Positions 35,011-36,124 of a stretch of 36,124 nt of DNA are shown here, one piece after another. Below the pieces are notes generated by a model, which made no database searches, was not told the origin of the DNA, and saw nothing but the letters and a program-made list of their open reading frames with translations. The first letter of the stretch is position 1; the number at the start of each line of letters is the position of its first letter. This DNA is from Planctomycetota bacterium (GTDB lineage: Bacteria > Planctomycetota > Planctomycetia > Pirellulales > PALSA-1355): positions 1-36,124 of the forward strand of contig QQVE01000032.1 in NCBI GenBank assembly GCA_003389325.1, in the 5' to 3' direction. The position numbers were made by a program, and so were the translations under genes.

Positions 35011-35240
35011 TTGCCGGGACGATCATCTCGCTGCCGCCTAGGCCGGCGATCGTGCATGCCTGCCGCAGCCTTGTCGTGCGCTCGGGCAGAGAGGGCCGAC
35101 GCGGTCATGGTGGAGCGCAGCAGGTTGGCACACGCCTCGTCGAGCGGGTAGAAGGTGCGAATCTGGAGGTGGATCGTCTGGCCGTTTGCGTCGCGTGGCC
35201 GTGCGGGCGAAACGCTGGCTCACGCGCCCTTGCTGGAGTG
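35011..35240 (-). pseudogene. Frameshifted remnant of a ComM/YifB-type Mg-chelatase-like ATPase C-terminus
   Basis: Three minus-strand frames together spell the ComM C-terminal domain: GRVSQRFARTATRR in one, then QIRTFYPLDEACANLLRS and SALSARAHDK in a second, then LRQACTIAGLGGSEMIVPA in a third. In intact ComM these run on as LSARAxDK-VLRxARTIADLxGSE. Two frame changes are needed, one near 35190 and one near 35063, and the AAA+ domain upstream is absent. Surrounding DNA (34779-35010 and 35241-35474) holds no other recognisable gene. Two sequencing errors could explain the shifts, but not the missing ATPase part. Confidence 0.6.
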
Positions 35241-35474
35241 CGTATCGCTCTAGCTCTTCGAGGCCGCGGAGCTGCCGCTACTCCCCGACCGCGTTGCGCA
35301 AAGGATGCGGTTGACATCAAATAGACGGCGCGTTTAGTGCCTCCACCATCGGCCGCGCACCGCGTGCATACGGCATTTCCAGGCACTCGATCCAGTTCAC
35401 GCGTTTCGGCACGCTTCGTGCTTGCTGTGATTGCACGTGAACCATCACCCGAACCGCTTGTCGAGAATCCTGCC

Positions 35475-35780
35475 ATGCCATGCATCATTTCGACCCTGCC
35501 TATCGTCGATCTGGAGGCTTATCTTGCGGTGCTGTTGCTCTGCCCGATACTAGGAGCGGGGTTGTTCAGCACATTGCTGGTTCGAACCAGCGAGGGCTCC
35601 AACTGGCGGGCTTGGTATCAGTGGCAGTTTTTCGCGTGCCTGGCGATCGTCGGGCTGTTGACGATGGTCTCGGTGGCACTGGGAGCCGAGCATTGGCTGG
35701 CCTTCGCCACGACGCTGGCGGTCATGATCCTTGCGGCTGTGTGGGACTTCGGCTCGCACGCCCGAGCGGAGTATCTGTAG
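35475..35780 (+). CDS. Small integral membrane protein of unknown function
   Basis: 101 aa from the ATG at 35475; the frame is open upstream but not protein-like. Three hydrophobic helices: about 9-36 (LPIVDLEAYLAVLLLCPILG and following), 52-70 (FACLAIVGLLTMVSVALG) and 74-92 (LAFATTLAVMILAAVWDFG). The loops are short and contain W-rich SNWRAWYQWQ. No family recognised. The ribosome-binding site is weak. The hydrophobic pattern in a GC-rich, otherwise decayed region supports a true gene. Confidence 0.6.
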   Translation: MPCIISTLPIVDLEAYLAVLLLCPILGAGLFSTLLVRTSEGSNWRAWYQWQFFACLAIVGLLTMVSVALGAEHWLAFATTLAVMILAAVWDFGSHARAEYL

Positions 35781-35924
35781 CGAAGGTTGTTCTGGCGACG
35801 TCCCTTCGCAATTGTTCGCGATGGCGCCAGTGCTCAGCTGGGCCAAGTAAGCCCGGCTTTGTCGGGTGCGACACCCGAGCCTGCAACTCAATGGTGTGCT
35901 TCAAGAAGGATGATAGGTGGCCCA

Positions 35925-36124
35925 TTATCCCGCTGACACAAGGATGCGTGGTATGCGAGCCCGCTTGAAACTGCTCTCCGAGGGCAGTTCTCCCCTGGGC
36001 ACCGTCCGCCCCAGGATCGTTTGCAACTTGCGCGCTCCCCAGTTCGGATGGGCCAGTTTCAACTTGACGATTCGGCAAACCATCGATTCACCAATCTCGC
36101 TCGGCGAGCTACTCGGCCGCCGCG
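35925..36124 (-). pseudogene. Partial IS481/IS3-type transposase, cut by the window edge
   Basis: Reading into the window from its right edge, the minus strand encodes VCRIVKLKLAHPNWGARKLQ, then TILGRT and ELPSESSFKRAR, ending at TAA (35925-35927). This matches the helix-turn-helix part of IS481/IS3 integrase-type transposases (xxHPxWGxRKLxxxL then a PSxST-FKRxL block). The protein ends just after that block, where an intact transposase would continue into the DDE catalytic domain, so it appears truncated or frameshifted. The 5' part lies outside the window. Terminal inverted repeats were not found. Confidence 0.6.

Noticed and set aside
35862..35878. Stem-loop TCGGGTG-CGA-CACCCGA as terminator
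   Set aside because: A perfect 7-bp stem, but no T-tract follows on either strand; kept only as a note.

Overview
The window reads as a high-GC chromosomal segment of a planctomycete, probably Pirellulales-like; the order-level placement is inference. Indicators are an extracellular repeat protein with an N-terminal LEPR-LLS-type motif, a PEP-CTERM protein, a giant Ser/Thr kinase fused to WD40 propellers, a secreted FGly-type sulfatase, and a SpoIIE phosphatase whose N-terminus follows the planctomycete pattern.

Layout. 0.1-3.3 kb: surface proteins (seven-repeat LEPR/dockerin-like protein, PEP-CTERM protein) followed by a 23-bp tandem repeat. 3.3-8.9 kb: kinase-WD40 protein (-) divergent from a sulfatase (+). 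8.99 kb: tRNA-Arg(UCU). 9.5-11 kb: a lipoprotein alpha/beta hydrolase and a secreted thioredoxin-fold protein. 11.2-19.0 kb: a complete staphyloxanthin-type C30 carotenoid cluster in two convergent operons: acyltransferase and CrtQ-like glycosyltransferase on +; squalene-synthase-like enzyme, CrtN-like, aldehyde dehydrogenase and CrtP-like on -. 19.2-22.5 kb: a secreted esterase and a PQQ-propeller protein. 22.7-27.5 kb: a tight minus-strand run (ferritin-like, small ORF, SDR, membrane-SRPBCC, FAD oxidoreductase, membrane protein, deaminase). 27.9-30.4 kb: a class II-type photolyase fused to a renalase-like FAD oxidoreductase. 30.4-32.6 kb: a sigma-70 factor divergent from a degenerate SpoIIE phosphatase, with a repeated 21-bp element between them. 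32.6-36.1 kb: cysK and small hypotheticals set among gene remnants (SdhB tail, frameshifted ComM tail, transposase fragment).

How the genes may work together. The head-to-head synthase would make a C30 backbone, CrtN desaturate it, CrtP oxidise a terminal methyl, the aldehyde dehydrogenase make the acid, CrtQ glycosylate it and the acyltransferase add a fatty acid. The flavoprotein/SRPBCC/SDR operon, ferritin-like protein and photolyase fusion lie just beyond, so 11-30 kb may be a pigment and photoprotection island. That view rests on family assignments and gene order only. Starts were chosen by ribosome-binding sites, overlaps and family alignment from memory; no database search was run.
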